This document shows, one piece after another, positions 27,801-38,375 of a stretch of 64,000 nt of DNA. The notes beneath the pieces were generated by a model that worked only from the letters and a program-made list of their open reading frames with translations, was not told the DNA's origin and did no database searches. Position 1 is the stretch's first letter. Each line of letters opens with the position of its first letter. This DNA is from Luteimonas abyssi (lineage in GTDB: Bacteria; Pseudomonadota; Gammaproteobacteria; Xanthomonadales; Xanthomonadaceae), in NCBI RefSeq assembly GCF_001482195.1, contig NZ_KQ759763.1, forward strand, positions 3,288,024 to 3,352,023, in the 5' to 3' direction. The position numbers and the translations under genes are program-made.

Positions 27801-28284
27801 GGTCGGTCACGGCAGCATGTTCTCCATCGTGGTCCCGCGCGCGACCCAGGCCCTGCGTCCGCAACCCGCGGTTCCGGCGGTGGACCTGACCGACTCGCTC
27901 GCCGGCCTGCGCGTGCTGTGCGTGGACAACGACCCGGACATCCTCGCCGGCATGGTCGCGTTGCTGCAGCGCTGGCAGGTGGAGGTGCTGTGCGCGACGA
28001 CGGTCGACGACGCGCTGGCCGCGATCGCCGCGCGACCCGACGTGCTGGTGGTGGACTATCACCTGCACGATCGCCTCGACGGCCTGGATACCCTGGATGC
28101 CTTGCGCGCGCAGGTGCCGGGCGTTCCCGGCGTGCTGCTCACCGCCGACGGCAGCGATGCGCTCAAGCAGGCGGCCCGCAAGCGCGGCTACCGGGTGCTG
28201 ACCAAGCCGCTGAAGCCGGCCTCGCTGCGGGCGTTCCTGGCCGCGGCGCAGACCCACCGGACCCGCACGCGGCCCGCACCCTGA
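24832..28284 (+). CDS. SSS-fused hybrid histidine kinase (CrbS/MxtR-like)
   Basis: A 1150-residue sensor. Residues 1 to about 510 form a sodium:solute symporter-like membrane domain with some 13 hydrophobic segments. A PAS-like region follows (about 645-760, NIDQGVSVVDPDMRLVAWN). The HisKA box is FLAALSHDVLQPLN with His795, then the ATPase motifs NFLANALRYTREG, DTGPGIP and GLGLGLSICQRIS. The C-terminal receiver domain has VLVVDYHLHD with Asp1075 and the lysine in LTKPLKP. This architecture is that of CrbS/MxtR kinases, which with CrbR/ErdR activate acs and acetate uptake in Vibrio and Pseudomonas. The acs and actP genes nearby support this role. Confidence 0.9.
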   Translation: MLPSWTLLLVSMGYAALLFLAAWWGDRNPQFAQRAGLRPLVYSLALAVYCSSWTFYGAVGSAARNGLGYLPIYLGPLLLLIFGWRILERLALVAQSQSTVSIADFIAARYGRSQRLAAMVAIIALVAAVPYFALQYKAVALSLNVLGGPQIGQSGFGDPALYVAALMALFAILFGTRQVDATEHRPGMMLAIALESLVKLVALIAVGLFAIFWLGDGERIVDASRTLFANAPADGFVAQTLLAFTAIFCLPRQFHVAIVECADVSEIRRARWLFGGYLVIVSLMVVPIAAAGIALFDDNAAIGDTYVLALPLAENQNLLALFAYIGGFSAATGMVIVASVALATMVSNDLVMPLLLRRRGWTQRHGRDVAGTVLWVRRIAILSFAALAYGYYRASGTDATLASFGLMAFAAVAQFAPALIGGLYWRGASRQGAEAGMLIGFAVWTYTLLVPSLTDAGWFDAGWLETGPFGLAWLRPRELFGMYGWDPLTHGTFWSLLFNIGTLLVVSQRWRPSLEEHLRAVPFLNPYAERRISGAGEWRSGLQVRDLLVLARRIVGARHAQRAFLEQAHALGQTLQATAPADRAWVQFTERLLASAIGAASARLVLTSSLRGSGMDLGEVVAVLDEAGQELRFNREILSTTLENIDQGVSVVDPDMRLVAWNRRYQELFDYPDGMLYVGRPVADLIRYNAERGELGELSNEAVAAETAKRIGFMRAGSPHVSERVLNNGLVIEMRGQPLHGGGYVTSYSDVTEYKRVERALREINETLEQRVTDRTREAEAAQQSRTRFLAALSHDVLQPLNAARLFTSAMRESHDGGEQRHLAERVDTSLRAAEELLDGLLDVSRLDAGALRPERSDFDAAEMMRELAAQYAPMAAARGVELRLHARTLPVHSDRRLLRRVLQNFLANALRYTREGRIVLAVRPRGHAVALQVWDTGPGIPEHHMRQIYDEFHRYQQPFDWDERGLGLGLSICQRISRLLDHRLDARSRVGHGSMFSIVVPRATQALRPQPAVPAVDLTDSLAGLRVLCVDNDPDILAGMVALLQRWQVEVLCATTVDDALAAIAARPDVLVVDYHLHDRLDGLDTLDALRAQVPGVPGVLLTADGSDALKQAARKRGYRVLTKPLKPASLRAFLAAAQTHRTRTRPAP

Positions 28285-28325
28285 GACCGTTGCTACACTG
28301 CGCCGCCGCCCACTGGAAGACCGAC

Positions 28326-28988
28326 GTGCCCCCCCACGCGTCCGATCGCATCCCTGCCCACCGTCCCGACCACCGCGCCAGCCTCGGCGATCGTCTCGAA
28401 CAGATCATCCGCGATCTCGATGGCGAAGACCTCAGCCTCGGCTCGATGATCGAGCGCATCGGCAGCGAAGGCCTGCTGATGCTGTCGATGCTGCTGACGG
28501 TGGTGTTCCTGATCCCGGTGTCGATCCCCGGCGTCAGCACGGTCTTCGGCGCGGCCCTGTTGTTGATCGGGTTCAGCCGCCTGCGCGGTCGGCCGCTGTG
28601 GCTGCCTGCACGCCTGCGCGAACGCCGGCTGCCGGCCGAGAAGCTGCGCAACGGCCTGACCCGCGGCCTGTCCTGGGTGCGGCGGCTGGAGCGCGTGAGC
28701 CGACCGGGCCGCCTCGCCGGGCTGGCCGAGGGGCGCACGATGGACATCTTCAACAGCCTCGCCTTCATCTTCGCCGCACTGCTGCTGATGGCGCCGTTCG
28801 GCTTCGTGCCCTTCAGCAACACGTTCCCGGCCGTGGCCCTCCTGTTCTACGCCATCGGCATGATCCAGCGCGACGGCGGTGCGATCCTGCTCGGCCACCT
28901 GGCGACCATCGGCACGGTGATCTACTTCTCGGTGCTGATCGGCGGCGGCGGTTACGCCCTGCACGCCCTGTGGCAGCGGATGTCCTAG
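28326..28988 (+). CDS. ExoD-family exopolysaccharide synthesis protein
   Basis: A 220-residue membrane protein with the ExoD signature: SLGSMIERIGSEGLLMLSMLLTVVFLIPVSIPGVSTVFG, then a basic linker rich in Arg, then IFNSLAFIFAALLLMAPFGFVPFSNTFPAVALLFYAIGM. Start is GTG 28326, chosen because GGAAGA lies five bases upstream and no in-frame ATG precedes the conserved part. It follows the kinase gene by 41 bases. The role of ExoD proteins is poorly defined. Confidence 0.88.
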   Translation: MPPHASDRIPAHRPDHRASLGDRLEQIIRDLDGEDLSLGSMIERIGSEGLLMLSMLLTVVFLIPVSIPGVSTVFGAALLLIGFSRLRGRPLWLPARLRERRLPAEKLRNGLTRGLSWVRRLERVSRPGRLAGLAEGRTMDIFNSLAFIFAALLLMAPFGFVPFSNTFPAVALLFYAIGMIQRDGGAILLGHLATIGTVIYFSVLIGGGGYALHALWQRMS

Positions 28989-29075
28989 GGCGCCATCTCG
29001 ATCGAAGTCCGAAGCGCCTGAATCGGATCCGCCCCGGACGCCGTCGAGCGCAACCGCGCCCGCCTGGCACGATCG

Positions 29076-29263
29076 CCTCTCTCCCGCTTGCGGGAGAAGA
29101 GGGGCCGGGGTGAGGGCGCGACGGACGGCAAGCGCCTGAAGAGCGCCCTCATCCGCCCTTCGGGCACCTTCTCCCGTGGACGGGAGAAGGGAGCGAGCGA
29201 CATCATGCTGGGCGCGATCGCCCCTCTCCTGCTTGCGGGAGAGGGGTTGGGGTGAGGGCGCGA
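29076..29263 (+). repeat. Cluster of dispersed palindromic repeats, copies 5-7
   Basis: The 286-base gap 28989-29274 contains three units in alternating form. Two GGGGTGAGGGCGCG-type units lie at about 29076-29122 and 29217-29263. One CTCATCCGCCC...TTCTCCCG-N4-CGGGAGAA unit lies at 29141-29190. The flanks GGGCGCGATCG and GCGCGACC recur between units. No gene is present. Confidence 0.75.
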
Positions 29264-29274
29264 CCGTCTCGCCG

Positions 29275-29955
29275 TCAGGGCTCTTCGCCGTTGTCCGGCG
29301 GCGCGGTCACCGCCGTCGGGTCCACCGCCAGCCGACCCGCGATCAGCACGGCCTGGGTCCGGTTGGACGCACCCAGCTTGCGCAGGATCGCGCTCATGTG
29401 CGCCTTCACCGTCGCCTCCGACACACCCAGTTCGTAGGCGATCTGCTTGTTGAGCATGCCCTCGCCGAGCATCTGCAGCACGCGGAACTGTTGTGGCGTG
29501 AGATCGCTCACCCGCGCGGCGACGTCGTGCTCGTCGGCGCTGGCAGCCGGTGCCGCGCTGGCCGCAGCCGGTACCCAGCGGTCGCCGTCGAGCACGCGTT
29601 GCAGCGCCTCGCCCAGCACCTGGGTATCGGCCGACTTCGGGATGAAACCCATCGCGCCGTGATCGAGCGCGCGCCGCATCACCGTCGGTTCCTCGCGCGC
29701 GGACACGACCACGATCGGCAGCTGCGGGTGCTGCGCGCGCAGATGCACCAGCGCGCTGAATCCCTGCGCGCCGGGCATGTTGAGGTCCAGCAGCAGCAGA
29801 TCCGCGTCGGGCTCTTCTTCGACGAGCGCGTACAGCGTCACCGTGTCGTGCGCCTCGCGCAGGCGCGCGTCGGGCAGCGTGCGCGACACCGCACCCCGCA
29901 GCGCCTCGCGGAACAGCGGATGGTCGTCGGCAACGAGGATGGTCTGGGCGGTCAT
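29275..29955 (-). CDS. LuxR/NarL-type response regulator (CrbR/ErdR-like)
   Basis: A 226-residue regulator. The receiver domain has acidic residues Asp10-Asp11, phosphoacceptor Asp57 (LLLLDLNMPG) and the lysine in MGFIPKSA. The C-terminal LuxR helix-turn-helix is LTPQQFRVLQMLGEGMLNKQIAYELGVSEATVKAHMSAILRKL. Position between the CrbS-like kinase and acs points to the CrbR/ErdR regulator of acetate genes. The DNA target is probably the dyad at 32111. Confidence 0.9.
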   Translation of the reverse strand: MTAQTILVADDHPLFREALRGAVSRTLPDARLREAHDTVTLYALVEEEPDADLLLLDLNMPGAQGFSALVHLRAQHPQLPIVVVSAREEPTVMRRALDHGAMGFIPKSADTQVLGEALQRVLDGDRWVPAAASAAPAASADEHDVAARVSDLTPQQFRVLQMLGEGMLNKQIAYELGVSEATVKAHMSAILRKLGASNRTQAVLIAGRLAVDPTAVTAPPDNGEEP

Positions 29956-30100
29956 GGCGTGGACGTCGGAGGAAGAATACGGAGCCCGCCCGAAAGCCGG
30001 CGGGGCAGCTTAACCGCCGGGGCGCGGGGCGCGCGCGCCCACCTCCCCTGCCGCACGCGACGCCGGTGACCGCCCGCCGGGACTGCGGGCGCTGACCGGG

Positions 30101-32053
<1,953 letters not shown>

Positions 32054-32110
32054 GGGACGCTCCGATGGGACATCGACTTCACAGTCTGCCGCATCCGGCG
32101 GGGGTCGCCG

Positions 32111-32126
32111 TTAGACGATGGTCTAA
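32111..32126. promoter_or_regulatory. Perfect dyad TTAGAC-N4-GTCTAA, candidate CrbR-like operator
   Basis: TTAGACGATGGTCTAA is a perfect six-base inverted repeat with a four-base spacer. It lies in the divergent region between acs (start 32053) and the porin (start 32236), where a LuxR-type regulator would act on both. A nine-base match to one arm (TTAGACGAT) is found upstream of sctV. Confidence 0.5.
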
Positions 32127-32235
32127 GCGGCCGTGTGTTCTACGACCAATGGTGAATTGGCGATGAAGCCGCATCCGCGCAGTCTGCATGGCGGAGTGGG
32201 CCGGGCGCCCGCTTGTTTCGCACCTGGGAGGGAGC

Positions 32236-33627
32236 ATGACTCGAAATCGACACCACATGATGCGACCGCGCCTGCTCGCGATCGCAATGACTGCGGCCCT
32301 GGCCGTACCCGGCCTGGCCTCGGCGCAGACCGTCAAGGAACGCGAGCTCGAGGCGCGCATCGCGCAGCTCGAGGCACAGGTCCAGGCGCTGCTGACGCAA
32401 CAGCAGCAGACCGCGACCGAGGTGCAGGAGGTCCGCACCGCGCAGGCCGCCCCGGCGGCACCTGCCGCGCCCGCGACGGTCGCGACCGTGCCCGCCGGCA
32501 GCCGGCCGATCCAGACCACCACGCTCACGCCGCAGGCCAACCCGGGCACCACGCTCACCGTGGGCGGCATGATCCGGATGGATGCCTTCGCCACCCACAC
32601 CACCGACGGCGACATCGCCAAGGGCACCGCGGGCCGCGATTTCTACGTGCCCGGCGCGATCCCGGTCGGCGGCGACGGCCCGGACACCTACATGGACGCG
32701 CACATGAAGTTCTCGCGTCTGTGGCTGGACGCCAGCACCGTGCTCGACTCCGGCGACAAGCTCGCGGCCCGGCTGGAGATGGACTTCTTCGGCGGCTCGC
32801 TGGGCAACACCGCGGCCACCAACACCTACGGCGCCACCCTGCGCCACGCCTACGTGAGCTGGAACAACTGGCTGGCCGGCCAGACCTGGTCCAACTTCAT
32901 GGATACCGGCGCGCTGCTGGACGCCGTCGATTTCGTCGGTCCGACCGATGGCATCGTCTTCGTGCGCCAGCCGCAGCTGCGTTACACCAATGGCCCGTGG
33001 ACGGTCTCGCTGGAAAGCCCGGAGACCACCGTGCAGCCGTTCGGCGGCGCACCGCGCGTGATCACCGGCGACAACAGTGCGATTCCCGACGTCATCGCCC
33101 GCTACACCCACAAGGCGGACTGGGGCCACTTCAGCGTCGCCGGCATGGCGCGCCAGCTCAAGTACGAGCCCGTCGTCGGCGCCGACAGCACCGACACCGG
33201 CTACGGCCTGACCGCCAGCGGCCTGATGAAGATGGGCGAGCGCACCGACCTGCGCTATCAACTCAGCGGCGGCGACGGCATCGGTCGCTACATCGGCCTG
33301 GCGACGATCAACCAGGACGCGATGGTCGACAGCGACGGCAACATCGATGCGCTCGGCGGCTGGGCCGGCTACGTGGGCCTGCGTCACGTCTTCAGCGATC
33401 GCGTGCGCGGCAACGTCTTCTACGCCCGTTCGCAGTGGGACAACGAGACCGCATGGACCGGGTTCGACGTGACCCGCAAGGTCCACTCCGCACACGCCAA
33501 CCTGATCTGGACGCCGTATCCGAAGCTCGATCTCGGCGTCGAGGCAATCTGGGGCGAGCGCACGCTCGAATCCGGCGCCGACGGCGAACTGCTCCGCCTG
33601 CACACGATGGCCCGCTACACGTTCTGA
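32236..33627 (+). CDS. DcaP-like trimeric outer-membrane porin
   Basis: A 463-residue outer-membrane protein. A signal peptide (cleaved near AGLASAQ-like PGLASAQ, residue 32) is followed by a periplasmic coiled coil ELEARIAQLEAQVQALLTQQ, then a beta-barrel ending in ARYTF with the terminal Phe typical of Bam substrates. This matches DcaP-family porins. Placement between acs and actP suggests uptake of acetate or small carboxylates. GGGAGGGAG precedes ATG 32236. Confidence 0.85.
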   Translation: MTRNRHHMMRPRLLAIAMTAALAVPGLASAQTVKERELEARIAQLEAQVQALLTQQQQTATEVQEVRTAQAAPAAPAAPATVATVPAGSRPIQTTTLTPQANPGTTLTVGGMIRMDAFATHTTDGDIAKGTAGRDFYVPGAIPVGGDGPDTYMDAHMKFSRLWLDASTVLDSGDKLAARLEMDFFGGSLGNTAATNTYGATLRHAYVSWNNWLAGQTWSNFMDTGALLDAVDFVGPTDGIVFVRQPQLRYTNGPWTVSLESPETTVQPFGGAPRVITGDNSAIPDVIARYTHKADWGHFSVAGMARQLKYEPVVGADSTDTGYGLTASGLMKMGERTDLRYQLSGGDGIGRYIGLATINQDAMVDSDGNIDALGGWAGYVGLRHVFSDRVRGNVFYARSQWDNETAWTGFDVTRKVHSAHANLIWTPYPKLDLGVEAIWGERTLESGADGELLRLHTMARYTF

Positions 33628-33633
33628 CCGTTC

Positions 33634-33663
33634 GCCCGCGAGGCGCGTGCCTCGCGGGCTTAA
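33634..33663 (+). terminator. Hairpin after the porin gene
   Basis: An 11-base perfect stem GCCCGCGAGGC / GCCTCGCGGGC with a four-base loop, followed by TTAAT. It may end the porin transcript or reduce read-through into actP. Confidence 0.65.
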
Positions 33664-33801
33664 TCCGTCGGTCGCGGTCGCGTCGCATACCGGCGTTCGC
33701 CTGCACCGCCACTTCCGATATCCAGGGACGCGCCGACGCTTCGCTTCCGCCGTCGTTCACCGCCGGATGCCACACCCATCTTTCGAGCCGGGGATCACCA
33801 C

Positions 33802-34062
33802 ATGACGCTTGACAAGACCGCAGCCAACTACTGGAAAGCCAACCTCCGCATCATCTTCATCTGCATGGGCATCTGGGCCCTGGTGTCGTATGGATTCGGG
33901 ATTCTTCTGCGTCCGCTGCTGGCGGGCATCCGCTTCGGTGGCACGGATCTCGGCTTCTGGTTCGCCCAGCAGGGGTCGATCCTGACCTTCATCGCGCTGA
34001 TCTTTTTCTACACCTGGTACATGAACCGGCTCGATCGCGAGTACGGCGTGGACGAGCAATAA
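33802..34062 (+). CDS. DUF485 membrane protein (YjcH-like)
   Basis: An 86-residue protein with two transmembrane segments (LRIIFICMGIWALVSYGFGILL and ILTFIALIFFYTWYM). It has the typical DUF485 ending YMNRLDREYGVDEQ. DUF485 genes usually sit directly upstream of cation/acetate symporters, as here with a 12-base gap. The protein is thought to assist the symporter. Confidence 0.93.
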   Translation: MTLDKTAANYWKANLRIIFICMGIWALVSYGFGILLRPLLAGIRFGGTDLGFWFAQQGSILTFIALIFFYTWYMNRLDREYGVDEQ

Positions 34063-34074
34063 GGGAGCCCGGTC

Positions 34075-35850
34075 ATGGATCAATTCACCATCAACCTCAT
34101 CTTCGTCGTCGGCTCGTTCCTGATCTACATCGGCATCGCGATCTGGGCACGCGCCGGTACGACCTCCGAGTTCTACGCCGCCGGACGCAGCGTCAATCCG
34201 GTCATGAACGGCATGGCGACCGCGGCGGACTGGATGTCGGCGGCATCGTTCATCTCGATGGCCGGCCTGATCGCGTTCGTCGGCTACGGCAACTCCGCCT
34301 ATCTCATGGGCTGGACCGGCGGCTACGTGCTGCTCGCGTTGCTGCTGGCACCCTACCTGCGCAAGTTCGGCCGTTTCACCGTGCCCGACTTCATCGGCGA
34401 CCGGTTCTACAGCCGCACGGCCCGCCTGGTGGCGGTGGCTGCATTGCTGATGATGTCGATCACCTACGTGATCGGCCAGATGACCGGTGCCGGCGTGGCG
34501 TTCTCGCGGTTCCTGGAGGTCGACACCAACACCGGCCTGCTGATCGCGTCGGCAGTGGTGTTCGTGTACGCGGTGCTCGGCGGCATGAAGGGCATCACCT
34601 ACACCCAGGTGGCGCAATACATCGTGCTGATCATCGCCTACACCATCCCGGCGGTGTTCATCTCCACGCAGCTCACCGGCAACCCGATTCCGCAGCTCGG
34701 CCTGTTCTCCACCCACACCGAGTCGGGTCAGCCGCTGCTGGCGACGCTCGACCAGATCCTCACCGACCTGGGCTTCAACGACTACACCGGCCTGCACGAG
34801 TCGCGGCTCAACATGGTGCTGTTCACCCTGTCGCTGATGGTCGGTACCGCGGGCCTGCCGCACGTGATCATCCGCTTCTTCACCGTGCCCAAGGTCTCCG
34901 ACGCCCGCAAGTCGGCCGGTTGGGCGCTGGTGTTCATTGCCCTGCTCTACACCGTGGCACCGGCCGTGGGTGCGATGGCGCGCCTGAACATCTTCACCAC
35001 GATCTACCCGCAAGGCACCGAGGCACTGTCGGTGACCTACGACGAGCGGCCGGACTGGATGCGCAACTGGGAGCAGACCGGCCTGCTGGCGTTCGAGGAC
35101 AAGAACGGCGACGGCCGGATCCAGTACTACAACGCCGCCAACGAGGAGTTCGCCACCGTGGCCGCCGAGCGCGGCTGGGAAGGCAACGAGATGGTCACCT
35201 TCAACCAGGACATCCTGGTGCTGGCCAACCCGGAAATCGCAGGTCTGCCCGGCTGGGTGATCGGCCTGATCGCGGCGGGTGGTCTGGCCGCGGCATTGTC
35301 AACTGCCGCCGGCCTGCTCCTGGCGATCTCGTCGGCAGTCAGTCATGACCTGATCAAATCCACACTCAAACCGGACATCAGCGAAAAGGGGGAACTGCTC
35401 GCCGCACGTGTGTCGATGGCGGTGGCCATCGTGGTGGCCACCTGGCTGGGCATGAATCCACCGGGATTCGCGGCGCAGACAGTGGCATTCGCCTTCGGAC
35501 TCGCGGCATCGTCGTTGTTCCCGGCGATCATGATGGGCATCTTCTCCACCCGCATGAACTCCACCGGCGCCATCGTCGGCATGCTGGTCGGCCTGATCTC
35601 CACCAGCGTGTACCTGTTCACCTACAAGGGCTGGTTCTTCATCTCCGGTACCAACATGCTCGTCGATTCCCCGGAGAACTGGCTGTTCGGGATCTCGCCG
35701 CTGGCCTTCGGCGCCGTCGGTGCCGGCCTGAACTTCATCGCGGCCTACATCACGATGAAACTGACCAAGCCGGTGCCCGACCACATCCAGCACCTGGTCG
35801 AGGACATCCGTATCCCCCGCGGAGCCGGCGCGTCCACGGGCCATCACTGA
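34075..35850 (+). CDS. actP: Cation/acetate symporter
   Basis: A 591-residue sodium:solute symporter with about 13-14 membrane segments. It shows the SSS core FYAAGRSVNPVMNGMATAADWMSAASFISMAG, DFIGDRFYSRTARLVA and GLAAALSTAAGLLLAISSAVSHDL. A hydrophilic insert of about 60 residues (DERPDWMRNWEQ to NQDILVL) contains DKNGDGRIQYYN, which looks like a calcium-binding loop. AAGGGAG precedes ATG 34075. With acs it completes acetate uptake and activation. Confidence 0.95.
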   Translation: MDQFTINLIFVVGSFLIYIGIAIWARAGTTSEFYAAGRSVNPVMNGMATAADWMSAASFISMAGLIAFVGYGNSAYLMGWTGGYVLLALLLAPYLRKFGRFTVPDFIGDRFYSRTARLVAVAALLMMSITYVIGQMTGAGVAFSRFLEVDTNTGLLIASAVVFVYAVLGGMKGITYTQVAQYIVLIIAYTIPAVFISTQLTGNPIPQLGLFSTHTESGQPLLATLDQILTDLGFNDYTGLHESRLNMVLFTLSLMVGTAGLPHVIIRFFTVPKVSDARKSAGWALVFIALLYTVAPAVGAMARLNIFTTIYPQGTEALSVTYDERPDWMRNWEQTGLLAFEDKNGDGRIQYYNAANEEFATVAAERGWEGNEMVTFNQDILVLANPEIAGLPGWVIGLIAAGGLAAALSTAAGLLLAISSAVSHDLIKSTLKPDISEKGELLAARVSMAVAIVVATWLGMNPPGFAAQTVAFAFGLAASSLFPAIMMGIFSTRMNSTGAIVGMLVGLISTSVYLFTYKGWFFISGTNMLVDSPENWLFGISPLAFGAVGAGLNFIAAYITMKLTKPVPDHIQHLVEDIRIPRGAGASTGHH

Positions 35851-35871
35851 TCCAGCGGTTGCGCTGAAACG

Positions 35872-35910
35872 ACGGCCCGTCCCCGGCAACGGGGGCGGGC
35901 CGTTCCTTTG
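35872..35910 (+). terminator. Terminator of actP
   Basis: An inverted repeat ACGGCCCG / CGGGCCGT with additional CCCC/GGGG pairing inside, spanning 35872-35903, followed by TTCCTTT. Confidence 0.7.
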
Positions 35911-36000
35911 GAACTGTGCGTCGGCCACCGGCGCGCGCTGTGAAACGCCCGGACTACAATCGGGCGATCCGGCCCGCCGCCATCGCACTCGGGAGCCTTC

Positions 36001-36519
36001 ATGCTGCTGGAACTCATTGCCATCATCGCCGCCGGCTTCGGCGTGGCCGGGATCGCGCTGTCGCTCAACTTCGTGCTCGGCAAGCGGCTGCCGAAATGGA
36101 TCATTCCCGCGTCGGCCGGTGCCGGCATGCTGGCGATGGCGATCTGGCTGGAGTACTCCTGGCTGGACCGTACGACGGGAAGCTTCCCGGAGGGCGTCGA
36201 GATCGCCTCCACCCATCAGGTGCGCAGCTGGTACCGCCCCTGGACCTACGCGGTGCCGTTGACGACCCGGCTGATCGCGATCGACCGCCGCCTCGACCGG
36301 CATCACACCGACCGACCCGGCCAGGTGCTCAGCCAGATCATCCTGGCCGGCCGCTGGGAGCCGACGCGCCAGTTCGCATCCGTGTTCGACTGCCCCGGGC
36401 GTCGACGCGCGGACCTGGTCGACGGTGTGACGCTCGGTGACGACGGCGCACCACGCAATGCGCGCTGGGTGACGCTGCCCGCCGACGACACGCTCCTGCG
36501 CACCGCCTGCAGGCAATGA
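36001..36519 (+). CDS. Small membrane-anchored hypothetical protein
   Basis: A 172-residue protein with two N-terminal hydrophobic segments (MLLELIAIIAAGFGVAGIALSL and IIPASAGAGMLAMAIWL) and a soluble C-terminal part, probably periplasmic, with SVFDCPGRRRADL. I do not recognise the family. The next gene starts 29 bases later, so the two may be cotranscribed. Confidence 0.75.
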   Translation: MLLELIAIIAAGFGVAGIALSLNFVLGKRLPKWIIPASAGAGMLAMAIWLEYSWLDRTTGSFPEGVEIASTHQVRSWYRPWTYAVPLTTRLIAIDRRLDRHHTDRPGQVLSQIILAGRWEPTRQFASVFDCPGRRRADLVDGVTLGDDGAPRNARWVTLPADDTLLRTACRQ

Positions 36520-36547
36520 GCCCGTGAACACCGCGCGACGCTAGCTC

Positions 36548-38368
36548 ATGGATTCGGTCCCCGGCCTGGATCTCGACCACCCTCCGTTCGATCTGCTCGA
36601 CGACGCTGGGCGCGAGCGGCTGCAGGCCGGCGTCGACCTGGGTTTCCACCCCGCTGGCACGACACTGATCGAGGCGGGCAAGGCGTCCCCGCACGCCTAC
36701 GTGATTCTCAAAGGCCTGGTTCATGCGTACCAGCTCGACGCCCACGGCGGCGAGCGCCGTTTTGCCGACTACGGGCCGGGCGATGTGTTCGGTGCATGGG
36801 CGGTCATGGCCGGCCGCGCGCGCCTGAGCTACCGCACCGACACGGATTGTCTGAGCTTCCTCATTCCGGCCGCCCTGTTCCGCCGGCTGATCGACGACAA
36901 CCCGCGCTTTGCCGCCTACTTCAATGAAGGTCTCGCGACGAAAGGACGTCTGGCGGCATCGGGCCCCGAGCGGAGCGTGACACCCGAAGTCATGCTCACG
37001 CGGGTGGCCGAGGCGCAGCTCGCACCCGCCGAGCGCATCGCGTCGGTGACCTCGATCGCCGAGGCCACCGCAGAGCTGAGCCGGCGAAATGTCGACTGCC
37101 TGCTGGTCGACGATCCCGCCTGCGACGAACCGGGCATGCTCACCCGCACGGATCTGCTCGAGGCGATCGCGCTCAAGGGGTTCCCGCTGGAAACGCCGGT
37201 AGGCGGACTCGCCAATCGCCCGCTGATCAGCGTCGATACGGGCGACGTCCTGTTCCAGGCGCTGATCGGGATGACCGAACGGCGGATCGACCGCGTCGTG
37301 GTCCGCGACCGCGGCAGCATTGCGGGCACGCTCGGCATCGCCGAGGTGCTCTCCCACGTCGCCAGCCACTCACACCTGATCACGCTGCAGTTGGCCCGTG
37401 CACGCAGTCTCGACGATATCGTCGCGGCGGCCTCGGGCATGACCGGGCTCGTGCGCCATCTCGCCGTTCACGGTGCCCGAATGCCGTATCTCATGGCACT
37501 CGTCAGCGCGCTCAACAGTCGCGTGATGGGCCAGATCTTCGACCTCGTGGTGCCCGAGATCCATCGCGATCACGTCTGCCTGCTGCTGTTGGGCAGCGAG
37601 GGACGCCGCGAGCAGCTGCTCAAGACCGACCAGGACAACGCCCTCGTCGTCGCCGACGAACTCGACTGGCCGGGACTCGCCGACGCGATGGCGCGCTTCT
37701 CCACCACGCTCGAACGACTCGGCTATCCGCCGTGCCCCGGCGGCGTCATGGTGAGCAATTCTCATTGGCGTCTGACCACGACACAGTGGCGGGCACGGAT
37801 CGACCACTGGCGCAGCCGCTACGGGGGCGACGCTGCGCTGGATCTTTCGATCGCGCTGGACGGGCGACCGGTCGCAGGTAATGCATCGCTGTTCACACCG
37901 GTCAAGCTCGGCCTGATGTCGCTCGGCCAGGACGACATCCTGCTGCATCACCTGGCCGCGTCCGCACTCGACTTCACCACGCCGCTGACGTTCTTCGGCC
38001 GCGTGCGCGGTGGCGCCCACGGAATCGACCTCAAGAAGGGCGGCATCTTTCCCGTGGTGCATGGCTTGCGCTGCCTGGCCCTGCGTCACGGCATCGCCGC
38101 CACCGACAGCATCGAACGATGCGAGGCGCTTGCCGCCCGCGCGCTGCTTCCGGCCGACCTCGGCCGGGATCTGCCGCAAGCGTTGAACGTCTTCCACCGG
38201 ATGCGGCTGGATGCGCAGCTGGCCGCCCTCGAAGCCGGCCGCAGCCCGGACAACCATGTCGACATCGGTCAGCTGCGCAGGCTCGACCGTGAGCTTCTGC
38301 GCGATGCACTGCACGTGGTGAAGGACTTCCGCGAGCACGTGCGCCGCACGTTCCACCTCCCGGACTGA
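36548..38368 (+). CDS. cNMP-binding/CBS/DUF294 putative nucleotidyltransferase
   Basis: A 606-residue cytosolic signalling protein. Order of domains: cyclic-nucleotide-binding-like beta-roll (about 20-130), two CBS repeats (about 155-270), DUF294 nucleotidyltransferase with LLGSEGRREQLLKTDQDNALVV (about 349-370), and a DUF294 C-terminal helical domain. The GSxxR and DQDN residues resemble GlnD-type transferases. Proteins of this build, followed by a DnaQ-like exonuclease gene, recur beside acetate symporters. Role unknown, possibly a regulator of acetate uptake. Confidence 0.88.
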   Translation: MDSVPGLDLDHPPFDLLDDAGRERLQAGVDLGFHPAGTTLIEAGKASPHAYVILKGLVHAYQLDAHGGERRFADYGPGDVFGAWAVMAGRARLSYRTDTDCLSFLIPAALFRRLIDDNPRFAAYFNEGLATKGRLAASGPERSVTPEVMLTRVAEAQLAPAERIASVTSIAEATAELSRRNVDCLLVDDPACDEPGMLTRTDLLEAIALKGFPLETPVGGLANRPLISVDTGDVLFQALIGMTERRIDRVVVRDRGSIAGTLGIAEVLSHVASHSHLITLQLARARSLDDIVAAASGMTGLVRHLAVHGARMPYLMALVSALNSRVMGQIFDLVVPEIHRDHVCLLLLGSEGRREQLLKTDQDNALVVADELDWPGLADAMARFSTTLERLGYPPCPGGVMVSNSHWRLTTTQWRARIDHWRSRYGGDAALDLSIALDGRPVAGNASLFTPVKLGLMSLGQDDILLHHLAASALDFTTPLTFFGRVRGGAHGIDLKKGGIFPVVHGLRCLALRHGIAATDSIERCEALAARALLPADLGRDLPQALNVFHRMRLDAQLAALEAGRSPDNHVDIGQLRRLDRELLRDALHVVKDFREHVRRTFHLPD

Positions 38369-38375
38369 TTCCATC

